From Phytoseiulus persimilis (taxonomy: Eukaryota; Arthropoda; Arachnida; Mesostigmata; Phytoseiidae), in contig CM075104.1 of NCBI GenBank assembly GCA_037576195.1, positions 20,538,211 to 20,602,210 of the forward strand: DNA of 64,000 nt, given 5' to 3'. The notes below the pieces were generated by a model. That model made no database searches and had not been told where the DNA came from. It saw only the letters and a list, made by a program, of their open reading frames with translations. Below, piece after piece: positions 35,051 to 49,610 of this stretch. A program made the position numbers and the translations under genes. Numbering within the stretch: position 1 is the first letter of the stretch; each line of letters starts with the position of its first letter.

Positions 35051-38000
35051 TCGTGACCCGAGGGATTCATCAGGGCGACGACGAACTTTGAATCTCGACA
35101 TTCGTCAGGTCACAAAGCCTGACCGAAAAGAGTTTCTCCTGTGATTGTGAATTATACGAGCCCCTCCACGCCGAAAATGTTCAGGAATCGAGAGCTCCAC
35201 GTGGGATTCCGTACGTGCGAACACTCCCTGTTCGCCCGGAATAATCCGGTCAGTGCTGCATCAGACCCGAGCGTCGGCAAGCGAGGCAGGACGAAGAACC
35301 TGAGAATGATTCCCGCACACTTCCGTAGCGAGACTACGAATGGGAGGACATCTACTCCGGTAATGACAGTCTCACGGCTCAAGCGGTGAGAAACTGCCCC
35401 ATGGTGCCATTGTCGAAATCCGGAGACAGATCCGATAGCCATAGAACGAATACAAGAGCGGGTCATCGCGAGGCCTCAAGTTCGCGAACAGCTGCTGAAA
35501 GTTGACCAAAATGTTCTCGAACATCACTGTGTTTACCTGCATCATATACCTGGATCTGTTGTCTAGATACATCATGAGAGGGACTCGCTCCTGATGACTT
35601 TTATTAATTCTTTAACATTTGCTCACCGAAGTCAGAGACGATTCGACGGAAGTTTGCGCCCATATAAATGCCATGTTGCCTCCTTCATCGCGTTTGGTAT
35701 TCATTCGATTCCCGTCGAAGCTTTTGGATCTGCATCAGCATTTCTGAGTGCCAAGTCGACATCTACGGATGCATCAGCGAGCGTTTGCGTCGAGTCAGGG
35801 AGTCTTGAAACATTTCGATATCCTTGGTGGCGGATGATTCAGAGAGATGACATGCGAAATATACCGTTCGCAGCTCACAATTCCTCAGCCACGGGGCTGA
35901 CCCTCCCGGCTTTTATTTGCTTGTCGGTTCCCGATCAGATTTGAGTTGCTCTCCGGAGAAAAAATTCTCTCGTCGCAGGATCATTCATCGCTAAAGACGT
36001 CCTTGAGAAACCCTTGTTCACAGACTGCCTGAGCCCCCTTGTGCCTACTTCTACCCCGATTTGATATACCTTCGACGACTTCCGACAACGAGATGGCAGA
36101 TCCGAATCTTTCCTCATCGACATCCCGAAGCAGAACAACTCCTAGCAGACATGAACTTTCTCACTTCCTCTTCTCATCACAAGGCTCGGGGGGTCTGTCC
36201 GGGAATACTTTAACAAAGAAAATCGATCTTTCGAGGGGTGACTGAAACTTCCACCGGAGCTTGGAGGCGGCTCACCACGACTCATGGACGCCGAGATTCC
36301 TTCCAAGCAGATGTTTTGTGGGTCTGCGATGATGAAGCAGTTCACCTCTACTTCCTAAACTGATCTTGTTTGTTGTGGCTCTCCCGGTCTGCGTCCTGGG
36401 TCCTCTTTCAGGCTTCCTCATGTGGGAATGAGGGTTGGCAAGAGATCTCGTTCGACTGTTCGAAGGACCGTCGCTCAGTTTGCAGGCCAAGTTTTTATGT
36501 CGTTCTCACTCCTCATATCCTCCCTCAACAAACTCCGCTAAGAACGACAACGTTTCCTCAACTGTGAGACATTTCATTCCGAAAGTTTATCTTACCGCTA
36601 GAGTACTTAGAGCATGTCGTCCGGCTCCCTTCAGCGAGTGAGGTGGGCGCTACGCTCTCGTATATTGAGTCGGTGCCGATGGAGTCGAATGCTCCGCGTT
36701 AGTCCAATCTGCGTATGTCTAATCTGCAGTTACTGTTCGAGCCCATGCAGAATATTCAGCGAGGTCAGAGGGGCAGCACTGGGCTCTGAACCCACATTCC
36801 CACGCGTTCGTTGAATTGCGATCGCTGCTGCGTCAATAATTGACACCACGAAGGCGAACCGGCGAGGATATGAACTGGAGGAGGAATGGTCAAAGGAAAG
36901 GCAAAAAGAGCATCTTCTTCCCTACAACAGCATTCGTTATACGTTGCCGTGATTCGTTTGAGGCTGGTCGGCGGCTGTCGGTATCCCATCGAAGATAGAC
37001 GGTCCCTCGATAAGGGGCGGCGGCCTACCATCGAAACCAGCGGCCAAGCTGTACAGGGAGCCATCCTAATCCACTTTCGAACCCTGAGGGATCTCTGACA
37101 ACAAGATGCCTTCTGCAGATGACCTGGAGCTTCACTTTTTGTCTCCTCTGATCGCTCACTCGTGTCTCCTCCGCTGGACCGAGCGGTGAACGGTTCTTAG
37201 ATGAAATGAGTCGGATACGCCTAATGGGCTGCGCGAAAATAAATTGCCGCAATGACGGCGCAAATTATGAAGACTGCACCGGTCGCGTTCACGTCGGGCC
37301 TTCAGGAACTGGTCATCACAGAGCCCTCTCAACGTGCTGTTCGCTTTTAGATAATTGCTCCACGGTTCTCGTCTCTCAACGACATCGACCTCTTGGTCAC
37401 GCCACGGAGCGTTTACGTCCAACCACGCACATCTCCCCACGCGGTGCCCTACCCGGCAGCTCCATCTTCCGCTCCCGAGCAACGGCGTGAGACCGCCACC
37501 AGGTTTAGATGAGAGAAAGTGAGGCTGAACGTGGGGGGAAGTGACCTCATGATTCCGGCCCATCTGCTCCATGGACGACTGGTTGAGCGTTTAGTTCGAA
37601 ACGGCGAGAGTTCCAAGAGAAGTATAATTTGGGCTTCACGTCAATGAATTATTAAACAGAATCAGGGTGTGGTCAGCGGGGCTCTCGCGGCTGCTGCCGC
37701 TGCGGCTATAAAACTCGGCCTACGTGACCACGTCGTCGCCTCAACCGAGATCGGTGGAGCCCACAAACTGGGATTTTAAAATTGGGTCGAAGCCGCGAGA
37801 GGATGCCGTCACCGGGTAGGAGCGCAAAAGTATCGGCTCTCATCCTGACTCTGGACTCGAGCTGTCGGACCGAGTCAGAAACGGACCTGTGAGGCAGTTT
37901 ATGGGATTTCGTTCGATCGCCGAAGCTCAAGAATGATGCTCGATGACGCGACTCCCGTCGACGTTCCATTCCGGGATGCTATTGTGAGACGACCAGGGCC

Positions 38001-41000
38001 GGGGACAGCGCGGCTGGCTGAATTCGTGATTCTCGGAGGAAGACGGCTCCGACGGTGGGATGTTCGGCGAGGGAGGAACTGCTGAAGTTTTCGCTTCTCC
38101 GCGCCATCCATAACCAGTGATGGAGTGGCTGCAACTTCGCTCCAGCAAGCGATAAATATACGCACGACAGGTGACGAACGCTCGACGTGAATTCGTCGCC
38201 TCGGGTCGACGCGTCTGCCTCGAATTCCTTCTGAGGAGTTAAAATACCCTTCTGAGAGGAGTCTGTAGTTTCCTTCCGATCCGGGACACGCGACGCTTCC
38301 CTCGATACACCAACGGCTCAACTGAGTCCTTGCTCGAACGGGAAGCATTCGCTTCATCCTGATCCATCAGTTACCGAACCTTGGCTGGATTTTCCGAACG
38401 GATACGTAGTATGCAATTTCGCTGAAAGAGAAAATAATTGAAAGACAACGCCTCCGACTCTGCGGCGTTTTACGGTCGAGCTGAAAAGCCTACGGCTTAC
38501 GCGCAGTCCCCTCCGGTAAGCTGGTCGTCTGCTTGGAGAGAAAGGTACGGGAACGGTCAGCTAGCCAACGGACGCGAAAAGAAACTCCATGACCCGTACG
38601 AGCGAGCTGCGTCGCTTTGAAGTTTCTGGGTGGCGTCAATCCCTTCCAAAAGCAAGCTCTAAGTCTCTCTGCAGAAAATTGCAGCTCATGTAGAGCAAAT
38701 TACATCCTGCCTCGCGGGAGCGCTCGGTCAGGAGAACCAGCGACTCTCCCTGCCCAACTCCCGCTGAACGCAGAACGTCATAGCCCATTCAATCGCGAGG
38801 CTTTCCGGCCCTTGAACCAAAACGTATCTTTCGGGAAAGCAATGTAGCATCAGAAAAGCCGAATAGTTCGCTTTTGGGCTACAAGTGAGAATTCTTCAAT
38901 GGGCCTCTCACTGGGCTCAGAGTGGCTGCATTCTGGCGGGTCCCCGGCTGCCGGCTAGATGGAATCATGAGAATATCCCTTCTGAGCTTGTCGCAACTCG
39001 GAATTGAGGGGCAATTGGTAAGAATATGTTTCAGTCGAAATTTCGCGGACTAGAACTCATTCGAGCCCAAGATCCAGCTCTCGCGTTGGCTCAGGTCGGG
39101 CGAACTCAGGTATGCATCTCCCGGGAAAGTAGCTGGTAGCGATATTCTTTCGTTCTATTAGGAAACTGAAAGTCTGTCGAGCCTTAGGAGGTAGGAATCG
39201 TCACCGGGGGAATGTTCTCCGAAACTCTTGAGCGCGTCGGCTTCCGGAGGAAGTCCAATGATCTGGTCAACCATGAAGGTACCCCTCGGAACTGATTTTT
39301 ATCCCGATGAAACGCCGACTGAGAGGTTGACAAAGTGCAGTTTCGGGTGAAGATCATGCCATCGTGCGTGGATTCTCTCTGGACAGGGTTCTTCACATTG
39401 TGCTTGCTTCGACGCTAAATCCACTCGCACTCGACATGATCTGTAGAATTTGGAGACTTTGAGCGGGGGTTCGAACGACTCAGGTCTCGAACCGTTTGCG
39501 GTCGAATTCGCGAATGTCGCTGTGGCGAATCGAGAAATCGCGGGAACTGAGTCAGTCGATCGCAAATCTTGAAGAATGATGACATGTGCGAATTTTGCAG
39601 CAAACTTCATTCATTTACGATGAGCTTGATATATATATGAGCACTGGAGCATACCGGCGTTCTGATGAAGCATTTTGTAGACGGCTAAATTTGGCCTAGC
39701 GATGCTACGGCGGTCATCACAGAATACATTCGAATGCATGCCAAGAGACCGGAAACACTGCTCACTGGGACTCCGAGGAAAATGAGCGCGTTCCGAGAAT
39801 CTTCTGGGAAGCGTTGGGCTGAGCCACACCAGAAGTCTACGGGCCGACTGAAGCTAACGAAGTCCTCGATCGAGTTCGAAAACTTTCCGAACTCCGCCTC
39901 CGTTGAACCTGGGAATATGCCCGTGGACTAAATCGGGAGCCACAGCAGTGATTCGAACGTACTCGGGATCAAAGATCTAGAAGGCGGAAAATTGGAGAAA
40001 AATTCAGATATGTCTGAATCCTTGGTTATTGCGATCAACACCGGAAACGTCAAAAATCGAGGAGAAGACCGAGAAACGCAGCTTCCGCGAGTTCCGGAAT
40101 CGCCGCATTTTTTTTCCAGCCTTACTCATGATCCTCGAGGTTCCAACCCGCTGTGATTAGAAATGCGTCACGAACGAGGTCGTTTTCTCGTCATTAAAGT
40201 CCACTCAATTTGTTCAAAACCTCTGGTGTGCGTCGCCCGTCACTATCCCCGAGTGCCAGCCTGGAGGAACCTCGAAATCCCTCCATCGCGATTGGATCGC
40301 TATCTGTCGCGGAACTTCTGTTCTGACTCAGTGCATCCCCGGCGAGAACCTCCCGCTTCTAGTCAAGGCTGATCTGATTCTCAGGGCCCTTTTGTTCCTT
40401 TCGTTCGCCGTGGGGTGACGTTGATAAAGGTGTATGATGGCTGTTCATCGGAGCGAGAAAACAGATCTCGTCAGAGAGCATGTCTTGCATCACCGGATGA
40501 GGTGGAAAAACGGTACTGCACTGTGTCGAGGAGGAGTCGGTGCTCTCACACATCCGCTAGCAGAGGGAACAGTCAGGGAAAGGGTAGACCAGTGCGCAAA
40601 GGGGAACAGATGCCGCCGGAGGGAGTAAGACTCGTTGTGTTTTCCTCGCCGCCATTTGATTGATAAAGGCACGAAGCTCTTATGAGAGATTTCCCTAGAT
40701 GACCTGAGCTTGATGTGGCTCTCTCTCCCCGAGTTGCATTATATTGCCACGGATGTGACGAAGCACGCCGAACTTGCGCCATTTGCGATTCGCAGCATAG
40801 CAGAACGCATGTTATAGTTTTTGACCGAAACTTTTACTTCCATTCTGTTCTCCTCGTAGAATGAAGAGACTGGAGAGCTATACGGTGAAATTTCACGTCT
40901 GAGGAGAAGTCAATGGCTGATTTTTCGGTTTGTTCCTTTGTTGGTGGAGGGTACAGCAAGCAGTCGGAAACAACCAACAAGAAGGCTTGCCTGTGGGCCC

Positions 41001-44000
41001 TGTATACCCCGCGAAAAAGGGAACGGCCTAATCTCGGGGAATGTTCCTTGATTAACGGAATGACGGTTGCAATAAAGAGGAAGTTGATAGTCCATAGATA
41101 AAGGCCTTTTGTACGGAGCTTCCACTGCCGCGATTGCGCCCTCGCGGAATTCGTATGCTGGTAAGGTATACATATACTGACCCTCGGGTTGAAGTTACGT
41201 TTCCCATAATATTGCGCTTTTCCCTCGGTTCCTCATAGAGGAATCCGACTCTTGATTTCTCTCTCGAACGGGCGCTGACGCTCTCCAACTCCCGAACTTT
41301 GCGCTAGATTCGATATCAGAGGAACCCTGTCCAGGGCCACGAATGACGAAGCTCTCGTTTTTCCTTTGCATGGTTTCTCTTTTCTCCCATCGGCATCTGC
41401 TCTTGGTCTGCTGGAACCTATTCTGAGAGGCTTGCCCAGGAATGACCTGCAATAACAGGACTAGTTCCACGCTGCTGAAGGGTCGGATGAGCAATAGGAG
41501 TTCATGATGAACTCCACAATGGAGTTCTGAGGGCTGGGCGGAAGAGGGGAGAGACTCCTCATACGTTGCAAAGTACTTGCCTGACGAAGTTTCCAACCAC
41601 CTGCGCTCCGCACTTTTGGGTATAATTCTAAAAGGACGCCGAACGAGGACCGCAAGGGGCGTCCGACACAGAGCCTGATGCAAATCCGGGAAGACATCCA
41701 ACATGGAGAGCAAGTAATGGTCGGAAAAGGGAGCTCAAGTGAAATCCGGAAGAGGAAATTTTCCACGGGAAATCCGTCCGTGAGTCCAACCGACGAAGTG
41801 GTAGAGAACTCGATTGAGAACCTGATGATTAACCTCAGTCGGATTCTGACGCAGAAGCTCACGCGTAACCCAGCAGGAAATCCGCTACAGGCTCCGACGA
41901 AGGACCTGTCAGGTCATCCCGCGAAGAGGCGAAGCCAGAGCGTAGCCGAGCGACGCCTTCTATTAAAAGGGAAGATGATTGATTCTGACCAGGTCGGAGG
42001 AATCAACTCAAAGATCGATCGCCCCGGCCGTCACGGTGACTGTGGTATTGAGGCGGACTCCGTCTCTCTGATCTTATGCTCTGCTCTAGTCTCGATATTT
42101 CCTGGATATCCCGCGACTGGATCCAGAGTCTGTCTCGGAGAATTACACCACTCACTGGAATTCGCGAGAGCTCCGGAGCACAGAGCGCTTGCGGGAGCCA
42201 GGTGAGCAACATCGAGTTTCCGATCTGCCGAGTCTAACCGAAGACACGCTGCCCACGTTTGCTGGACCCAATCGCTTTCCGGGGTCTGCCATCACATCTC
42301 AAATCTATCTGCTCAATTAAAGTTCATCTGCCAGCTTTCTTGGACCATTGATGATAAGGCTGGAGCAACCCTGAGAGTTCAATGGCTGGATCATACCTTT
42401 TGGATCTAACTTATTCTGGCGTCATAAACTCGAACCGAGCGCACAATAGCCCAGACGTGCAACGTTCTAAACTAGGCCAACGCGACCAGTCGGCCCGCAG
42501 AGGACGCTTCGAGACATCAAACATGCAACGCTTGACAACTTTGCGACTTGAGCGCGGATCCGACCAAGTTTTGTGTGCCTCGGAGAGGGAATCGTAGTCC
42601 GAGCGTTGAGCATCCCTTCAATGTGCCCCTCGTCTGGAAAAATTCTCCCGGAGAGCGGACCTTGAACTTCGTCGAACGAAAAGAAAAATCAGCGTCTGAT
42701 CAAACACCGGAACATCTTACCGTAAACAACTAAAGTGGCTGGTCCTCGGGATGTGCTCAAGAAAATGTGTACGCCGTGTGTGAACTACCCGGAGCGGCTT
42801 CGAAGTCCCAAACTGAAGCAGATCAGAATCCATCGTCCAAGAGATCATGGAAAACTTTTTTTCTTCGTAGAAAAACCCGTTTCGTGGAGACATTGTCGAC
42901 AGCAGCATTCAGCAGAGGCTGAACGCCTGATTCCAAATTCGCATGGTAGTCAGCAGGACTGCGTTTTCTGCTAGATGGCTCGGTATGCAATTCCTCGCTT
43001 ACATTTCGATTACTCGGCATGGAGCTCATTCTCATGTACTCGGAGGCTGGCTTCCAGCTCCTTGGAGGCCGGTGGAACATTCGTGGGTCTGTGCGTTCTT
43101 GCACGCTCGGATTTATCGGCACTGGCATGTGGAACCTATCCGGGATGAAGTGGTGTTGTAGTCAATATTTGACAGCTGGAAAATATTCTCCCCTCAGAGG
43201 AGAGTGGTGAACGAAGATGCGCCTTGCTGTTTGCGGCCCAATCGAGCGACACTGTTGGTAATTCCGTCGAGCACGATCCTCAAAATAGGAGATATCGGTT
43301 GGTTCGTCCTTGACCATTTTCGCACTCATGGAGTTTGTTATTTGCTCGCCTCTGAATGCGGCGCATCGCGCCGTCGGCCCAACGATCACACTGGTCGCAC
43401 ACACAGAGCGCCGTTTTTCAAACTCTCCGCGAATATCCAGTTCCCATCGGCGTGGACTTTCAAGAATCATCGAGACACGTGTTAGGATTGCACTGCAATG
43501 TTATGTATGAAACCAACGACAGCTCAGGATCGGTATTTGCGATGAACAGCCGTTATGGCGGAATAGCTGACTGCGAGTCCTTTTCAATGTAGCGAAATTT
43601 CTCAATTTCTTCGGAATTTTCATGCCCTGTCAGTGTCCACCTCCCCCTCTGACTCAGCCACCGTCGCCAGAATTCGTTTCTCGGCTCCCGATGCGCCCTT
43701 CGTGTGAAACACGTGCTTACGATGTCACTCGCTGCTTCTGAGACTCTGCCTATCACTCGCCCAGTAGGAAATTATGCTCTCCGATGTTTCTGCGAACAGG
43801 AAGGACTTTCTGGCGGTTCGAACAAGCAACTGCTTGTCCGGGAGTCACCTAGAAGCCAAGAGTTTGAGGACTTCGTTCTGTGCAGGGTCCAAATCTGTGC
43901 AGGGGCTGACGGCTCACATTATGAACTGTGTAGAATATCCGTCGGTAGAGTTTGGAAAGCTCATTCTGGAGAAACTCCAACTCGAATATCCGTTTTGCTC

Positions 44001-45982
44001 ATACTCACGTTCCGCTAAGATATTGTTTCCGCTGGGGGGACCAGACACCGGAAAGTTCAAGCTGGAAAATCATAGATGAATACATGTTCCTCCTTACCGA
44101 TTCCAAGGCGGCTCACGTCCTTGCCGTTCCTCTGAGGAATCGTTTGAGTGAAATTAATCGATAACAGAAGCTTGGTTTCCAGGGAGTTGGCAGATTTTCC
44201 CGTCAATCCGCCCTGCAGATTCAGAAACGAATCCAGGAAACCATCGAGTCCAATTTGAAACCGCGTCAACTTCAGAAACTCGAAGTTTCGGAAAGGCTAC
44301 AACGATTCTCGGATGGACCTCGGGACTCTGCACGAGATCCTGGATCGGCGTTGTTAGGACGAAAGAGTTGTATCACCGGAGCACCAGCTTGAAGAGGTGT
44401 GGCAACATGAGTTGTGACGATCGAACGCCCGCTCGGCATTGCTGTCCCCCGAAACACGGAAGCTTCCGATCAACCCAAGCAGTCCTACGGAATACGCCAC
44501 ATTTTCATATTCCGTACGGAAGCGAAAAGCAGAGCCCGGGTTCCTGATATCCTCATCGCGACTATTCAATTGCTTCGGAGAACAACCAGGACCGCTGCGA
44601 GATGCGAATGCCTCACCACAAGTTGGAATTGCCTCAGTGTTCAGGGAGGGAAGGAAACCGAGTGCCGTGAAAGATTACAGATTGAGGGCATCCCCGCTTC
44701 CTTGACGGCTTTGGCGAGAGGATTCTCTCCTTTCAGGGCTCGTGGCGATAGTACCTCCTTCAGCTTCTGCACTGGATTGTCGTGCGCGAAACCCTGTTGC
44801 GGATCTAGGACTTTGAGCTTTTCCGAGGTATCTCCCTCCTTGAGCTTCTGTAGCGACGCTGGCGGAGCAACGTTATCTGATCTGGCAAGGGCGGCGCAGC
44901 CCGAAGACTCTCACGGTAGTCTTCGCGACCTGCCAGTCAAATTATGACGAGAAAACCCAAGTCAGGGGTATTTAGCTCCGTTATGAAATTGTCAATATTT
45001 CGAGCTCGGGGGAGGATTAGCTCAATAGTTACAGTTCTCACAACGGCGGGAAACAAAGAGTGCTCTCCATAGCGGCCAATTGATTGCTTTCTTGAGAAGC
45101 TCCCCATCAATTCCTCTCCTTGATTTTGCTGCCGGTGGTTGAGGACGATAGCAAACTCATGGAAGGAATGCAATAACGAACTTCAAATCCAAAAATATAC
45201 CCGACACGAGAGCGTACCTTCTCGAGTATTCTGGCCTCCTCTCACATTGAACAGAAAAGTTGCCTAGTGAAGCCACAAATAAGCTCTGTTCGGACGCCGG
45301 CGCAACCCCGAACGGTTGAGCGGAACACCAGCTGAAGTACTTCTACACGGAAGCATCATAAGCGAAGCAGACTCGAGGCTGCGCTAACTTCTCGGGTGAG
45401 GAAATTTGAGAATTCCTCCTGTTACGAACTCCCTCGTCTGGCGCCGGAGCGGAGGTCTGAAAGAAACCATCAGCAAAGATGTTTCAGACGAGTGCTCTTC
45501 GACCAACGTTTCCAGAGAGCTCGTATTGAAGAAATAGGGTATCTTGGCCTTCATGAGCGAAATAAACGTCGCTCCTCTACGGTTATCGTCATCTAACAGA
45601 GTTAGCTGACGGCGTGGAAGGTAAACAGCGCCGGGGAACTAAGCCAGGAGAAATGTGTTTACTCGCGAGGCTATCGGAGTCCTGCAGGCCTCCTCCGAAG
45701 GTGGATTAGGATTGGAAACACCATCAGCGCCATACCTGTGCTCCACTGAACATTTGACCCTGATCCGACAGTGAATGGGTCCTCGATCGGAGTCAGACTC
45801 CTCCTTGTGGAATCCGGGAGAAGTAACCCGAGTGACCGGAGGCGAAATCCCTGCTGGGAAGGTTGGCAATAAATCAGATCGGAAAGGAGCCAGTGCAGGA
45901 AAATATTCCCGCGAAAAGTTCCCTACAATCGGATTAGAGTTTCCTTCGCGAATATCGGAATGCATACGAGAAGGCGTGCAGC

Positions 45983-46005
45983 ACGAAGCACGGCCCGTGC
46001 TTCGT
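45983..46005. repeat. Interrupted palindrome, 11-bp arms around one C
   Basis: ACGAAGCACGG and its exact reverse complement flank a single C. It lies inside an open frame of unknown meaning. No neighbouring gene suggests a role. Confidence 0.85.
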
Positions 46006-46260
46006 CCCCACCGAGAAGTCCACCTGCTCCCATCTAAGCAATGGTCGCCGTTTTGGAATCTCTGACCCCCTGTTGCCACGCAGTATTGTATCTTGTCCAC
46101 TATGGGAAGAACAATCATGTGCTCGGAGGCGGTGTCGCGAACTTTGTGAAACTAAGGAAGGTCGAGGACGAACGACCACGATTCAGCCAATCCAACAGAG
46201 AAACCCGGAAAATTCAACAAAGAACTCCAAGCAACGCGGGACCAGAGGCGGATAGATAGG

Positions 46261-46557
46261 ATGCCCCGGAACCCGAGTTCTCGATCATTGAGCACAAAGG
46301 GGCTCATCGAGCAGAGGTTCTCACGATTGCGAGAGAGCGAGGCCCCGCTGAGCTCAGCTAGGGCGGGGAAGTTGTCGACTTGGGGAACCGGAGTAGATTT
46401 GGAGAGATCCATCACTAGAGGTGATGGAGAAACAGTCGAGCACGTATCACTCGAATGCACACCATTTCGCTCTAGTCGGAGAGAATTCCCGGGAAGCCCA
46501 GAGCATGCCCGAGAAAGCCGGGAAGTACGAAGAAACTGCTCGCGCGATGGGGAGTAG
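46261..46557 (+). mobile_element. Possible non-LTR retrotransposon ORF2 remnant (C-terminal region)
   Basis: The frame contains GETVEHVSLECTPFRSSRRE (about 46430-46490). This resembles the Glu-Thr-x-Glu-His-x-x-x-Glu-Cys...Arg-Arg-Glu signature after the RNase H or reverse transcriptase region of Jockey/I/R1-type ORF2 proteins. The paired upstream cysteines of the usual C-x2-C...H...C knuckle are not visible, and no reverse transcriptase core (F/YxDD) was found upstream. If real it is a short decayed 3' fragment; chance similarity is possible. Confidence 0.3.
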
Positions 46558-49500
46558 TGATATCACCGGTCTCAAAGGCGTTGAACATCTCGGATGTGAT
46601 CTCGATGTTACATGAAACAATAAAATTCTTCATCGCAAAGCGGCGCGAATAATTCAGAAATAGCGATTTGTCTGCTGTCGAGTTCCATGCGCCGATGGGG
46701 CTTCAACCTTCCGTTTCTCAGCCTGATAAAACGTCGTACAATTTGGTAGACGACGCACATCTTTCCGCGGAAACGTCGTTGCTTGGTCGATTTATGGGGA
46801 GCCTCCGACCCATTGTCGAGACGAGATTTCCGAAGAGCTAACAAAGAGCTGGACCTTTTCTGATTCAGTTACTCCGATGGTCAAATTGGCCAGCCAACCT
46901 CGTCGCATTCCTTCTACGAAACGGAAACTACAGACAGTTTTCAAGACCCAATCGAGACTTCGATTGCTGTGACCTTGCTGGGGTGAGAGTGGTGATCTAC
47001 ATATGGGGACTTTTAGGCCACCTTCCACCTGCTCTTGACTGCGTCGAATTGATCGGACTGGAACGATGACTGTCACGCGGAAGCGCCCAGAGTGAGCTCC
47101 TTTTGCTTTTCCGACTTATGAAGCACGACCACGGGTAGCCCTTGATTAGAAATTCACCACGAACAATTTCTCAGATACAACAAAAAATCGGTTGGCTGTC
47201 AGTGAGGGCCTTCTCCTATTTTCTACATGATTCCTTTTCTACTGACTGTTCTCGACACTAATCGAATGAAGAATTTTCAAAATTGTTTTTTTTTTCAATA
47301 TCTGTGCTTTCCAAACGGAGAAAAACCGGACACGATCTGAATTTAGGGCTCTCGCTCGATGGCTTCATCTTGGATGTGTTGCCTTGAAGATCCTCCATGA
47401 CTTCTGCCCTACAGCGTTGGATATACATTTAACTTTGTCTTGCAATTGGATACGATATCGAAATTTTTGATCCAAGGAAATTCATCGAGTGTTACCTGAC
47501 TCGATTGGAGTCTTGATTGGAGAAGATGCTATTGTCGGGGCAAACGCAGTTCGCACTTCTTCGGATAGGGTCGGTGCTACGGGCTCGCGAGGGCGGGTAC
47601 AAGGTTCCGTCGACTTCCACTTTCTCCTCATTGGATTGTCCGCGGGAAGAGAACCTGGACTTCCTGGTGAGACTCACACGACGGTGCAGGACTCTCAGCT
47701 CTGTGCGAGCAACTTTCTAAAGCTTCATTTGTTCGAGCCGGAATTCCTCTAAATCTCTCATGAATAATTCATGATGTCTCACGGCTCCAAGAGTTCAACT
47801 TTTTTCACTCGAATTCCTCAAGCGTCTCTCAAAGCTTTTCAACTAGTAAACAACTTCGCGAGCTCGTGCACAGATTCCTCTGCACGGTGAACTGTCCAAG
47901 TTCAATCAATGATCTCGTGAGCGATATTCCACCCCTGCAACTGTGTCATCTGCGCTTCGGAAATATTCGAACGTCACGACGGATGTGCGACTTCCATCAA
48001 GGCTAACCTGACTTTCAGGCTACCGCAGAAATCTGTCGGCAAGCGACGAATCGTAATCGGGGAGCGAATTTCCGAATGGCGTGTGGGAAATTCCGCGATT
48101 TTGGACCGATGTGCGAGTCTGAATCTGAGGCTGCGCTCCAGAATGATCATCGACCAGCTTCGAAAGAGTTCATCTGATGCCTATCCCTCAACGCCGGCTG
48201 CCGGCTCCCTTTTTGGGCAACATCTCTTCGCAGTTTCTCTTTCCTCCCCTTACATGGCCCGCGTTCGACCTGTGACTCAGAAAATCGAGAACACTGAAGA
48301 CATTCTCCTCCTTCCCTTGCGTGATGGGACGCGTGAATGAACAAAACCATTCCATACATCCTCCCAGCCAGCAATGTGGCGAAGTAAGGTTTGGGAGTTT
48401 GGGGAATACATTCGCCTGATTATCACCTAGCTGCCCCCACTCGGCCAGCCTGGGTGAACAGGGAGAGAGACGGAAACACATCTCGTAGTGTAGCATATGA
48501 GTTGAAGAAGGTATCGACCAGAAACCACCTGGCGGTGAACTGGGTGGCGATCCAAGAACTTCGCAGAGCCTCGCAAACATGAAAATCGGGAACAACGGAA
48601 ACAGAACCGGGATTTATAAGTTAATGAATCTAGGATCGATCTGGTCGACTGAGTTTCCTTGGATTTTTCGAGCTCATCCATATCCTCTGAGTGGGAGCTC
48701 GGATCCCTTCGATACGAAGACACAGCAGAGTATCTCCTAAGATGATCGGGTTTGATATTTCTCCCAAGCGGTCCACGGAAGAAGTCGAGGGGAGACGTCT
48801 GCCAACGTTCGAGCCGCGAAGTTCATACTTTTCCAATATTCTTGATCCAGCTCCGTCTGAGGATGGTTCTGGTGCCGCTTGCGGCCGACAAACCAGAAAA
48901 GTTTGCTCCGAAAACGGCGGCTTCGAGCTCTGAGGCTCAATGAAAGACGTCGCAGGAGCATCCGAACTGAGCAAAGAACGCCTCGATGGGAGAGAATTCA
49001 AAAATACAAGGTTACCCAGCTAACGAACTTGTTTACTTGCTCTGCCGAGTCGCCGCTGCGGAGAGTGAGACGCGCACTGGAGGAGCTCGTCGCACAGGAA
49101 TACTTTCGAGACTTCAGAAGATGAGGAACAGCCCCTGAGCGGCGAAAGTGTGGAAACGGCATTGGTCACGACTTTTCTTGCTATCTCGTTCGCCCGAGCC
49201 TCGTTGGCCCGAGATCGATCGCAATCAGTCAGAGATGACCGTATGCCAGATTGGAGTTGAAGCTCGTGCTGGAAAACTCATTCGGAAAGCAAATGGAGAT
49301 CGCATTAGCATGGAATTCCGAGTCCCTCATTGCCCGGTCGGAGTTCGAAGAAGTTCTCTGGGAAGTCATTCAATCTCTTCCGCCAATCAAAGTCACCGGA
49401 ATGGCCCGCAAGCTCGCTCGATGATCCGATGTGTGGTAAGTTTGGTCGAAACTTCCACATCGAGCCGGAGAGAATTTCTGCTGTTGCATAATTCCGTCCT

Positions 49501-49602
49501 CGTCTGTATGCAGATGAACGAGCCCTCGGTTGCTTGCTCGAACTCACTACAAGTTCATGAGCGACGTACGAGGATCAACATGGCAAGTTTCTTCTTTAAG
49601 CG

Positions 49603-49610
49603 CTCCAAAC
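49603..49610. repeat. Left target-site duplication (8 bp)
   Basis: CTCCAAAC, identical to 50219-50226 on the other side of the element. In both copies it is followed by CA or CA-like sequence, so the exact boundary could move by one or two bases. Confidence 0.75.

Larger units (their letters stand above)
35051..49602. other. Stretch without a recognised gene downstream of the DAPK1-like gene
   Basis: No exon of a known cellular gene is recognised on either strand. Frames of 100-177 codons (for example 41678-42205 plus, 44414-44947 plus, 41195-41713 minus) have biased but domain-free translations. One segment near 46.4 kb resembles the C-terminal end of a non-LTR retrotransposon ORF2. A 23-nt interrupted palindrome lies at 45983-46005, a 19-nt one at 41498-41516, and a T-run near 47.29 kb. 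Confidence 0.45.

Noticed and set aside
41498..41516. 19-nt interrupted palindrome with 9-bp arms
   Set aside because: Short enough to occur by chance in a window of this size and without context.
45005..45080. tRNA-like A-box (TTAGCTCAATAG)
   Set aside because: No matching B-box (GGTTCGANNCC) or acceptor stem could be formed.
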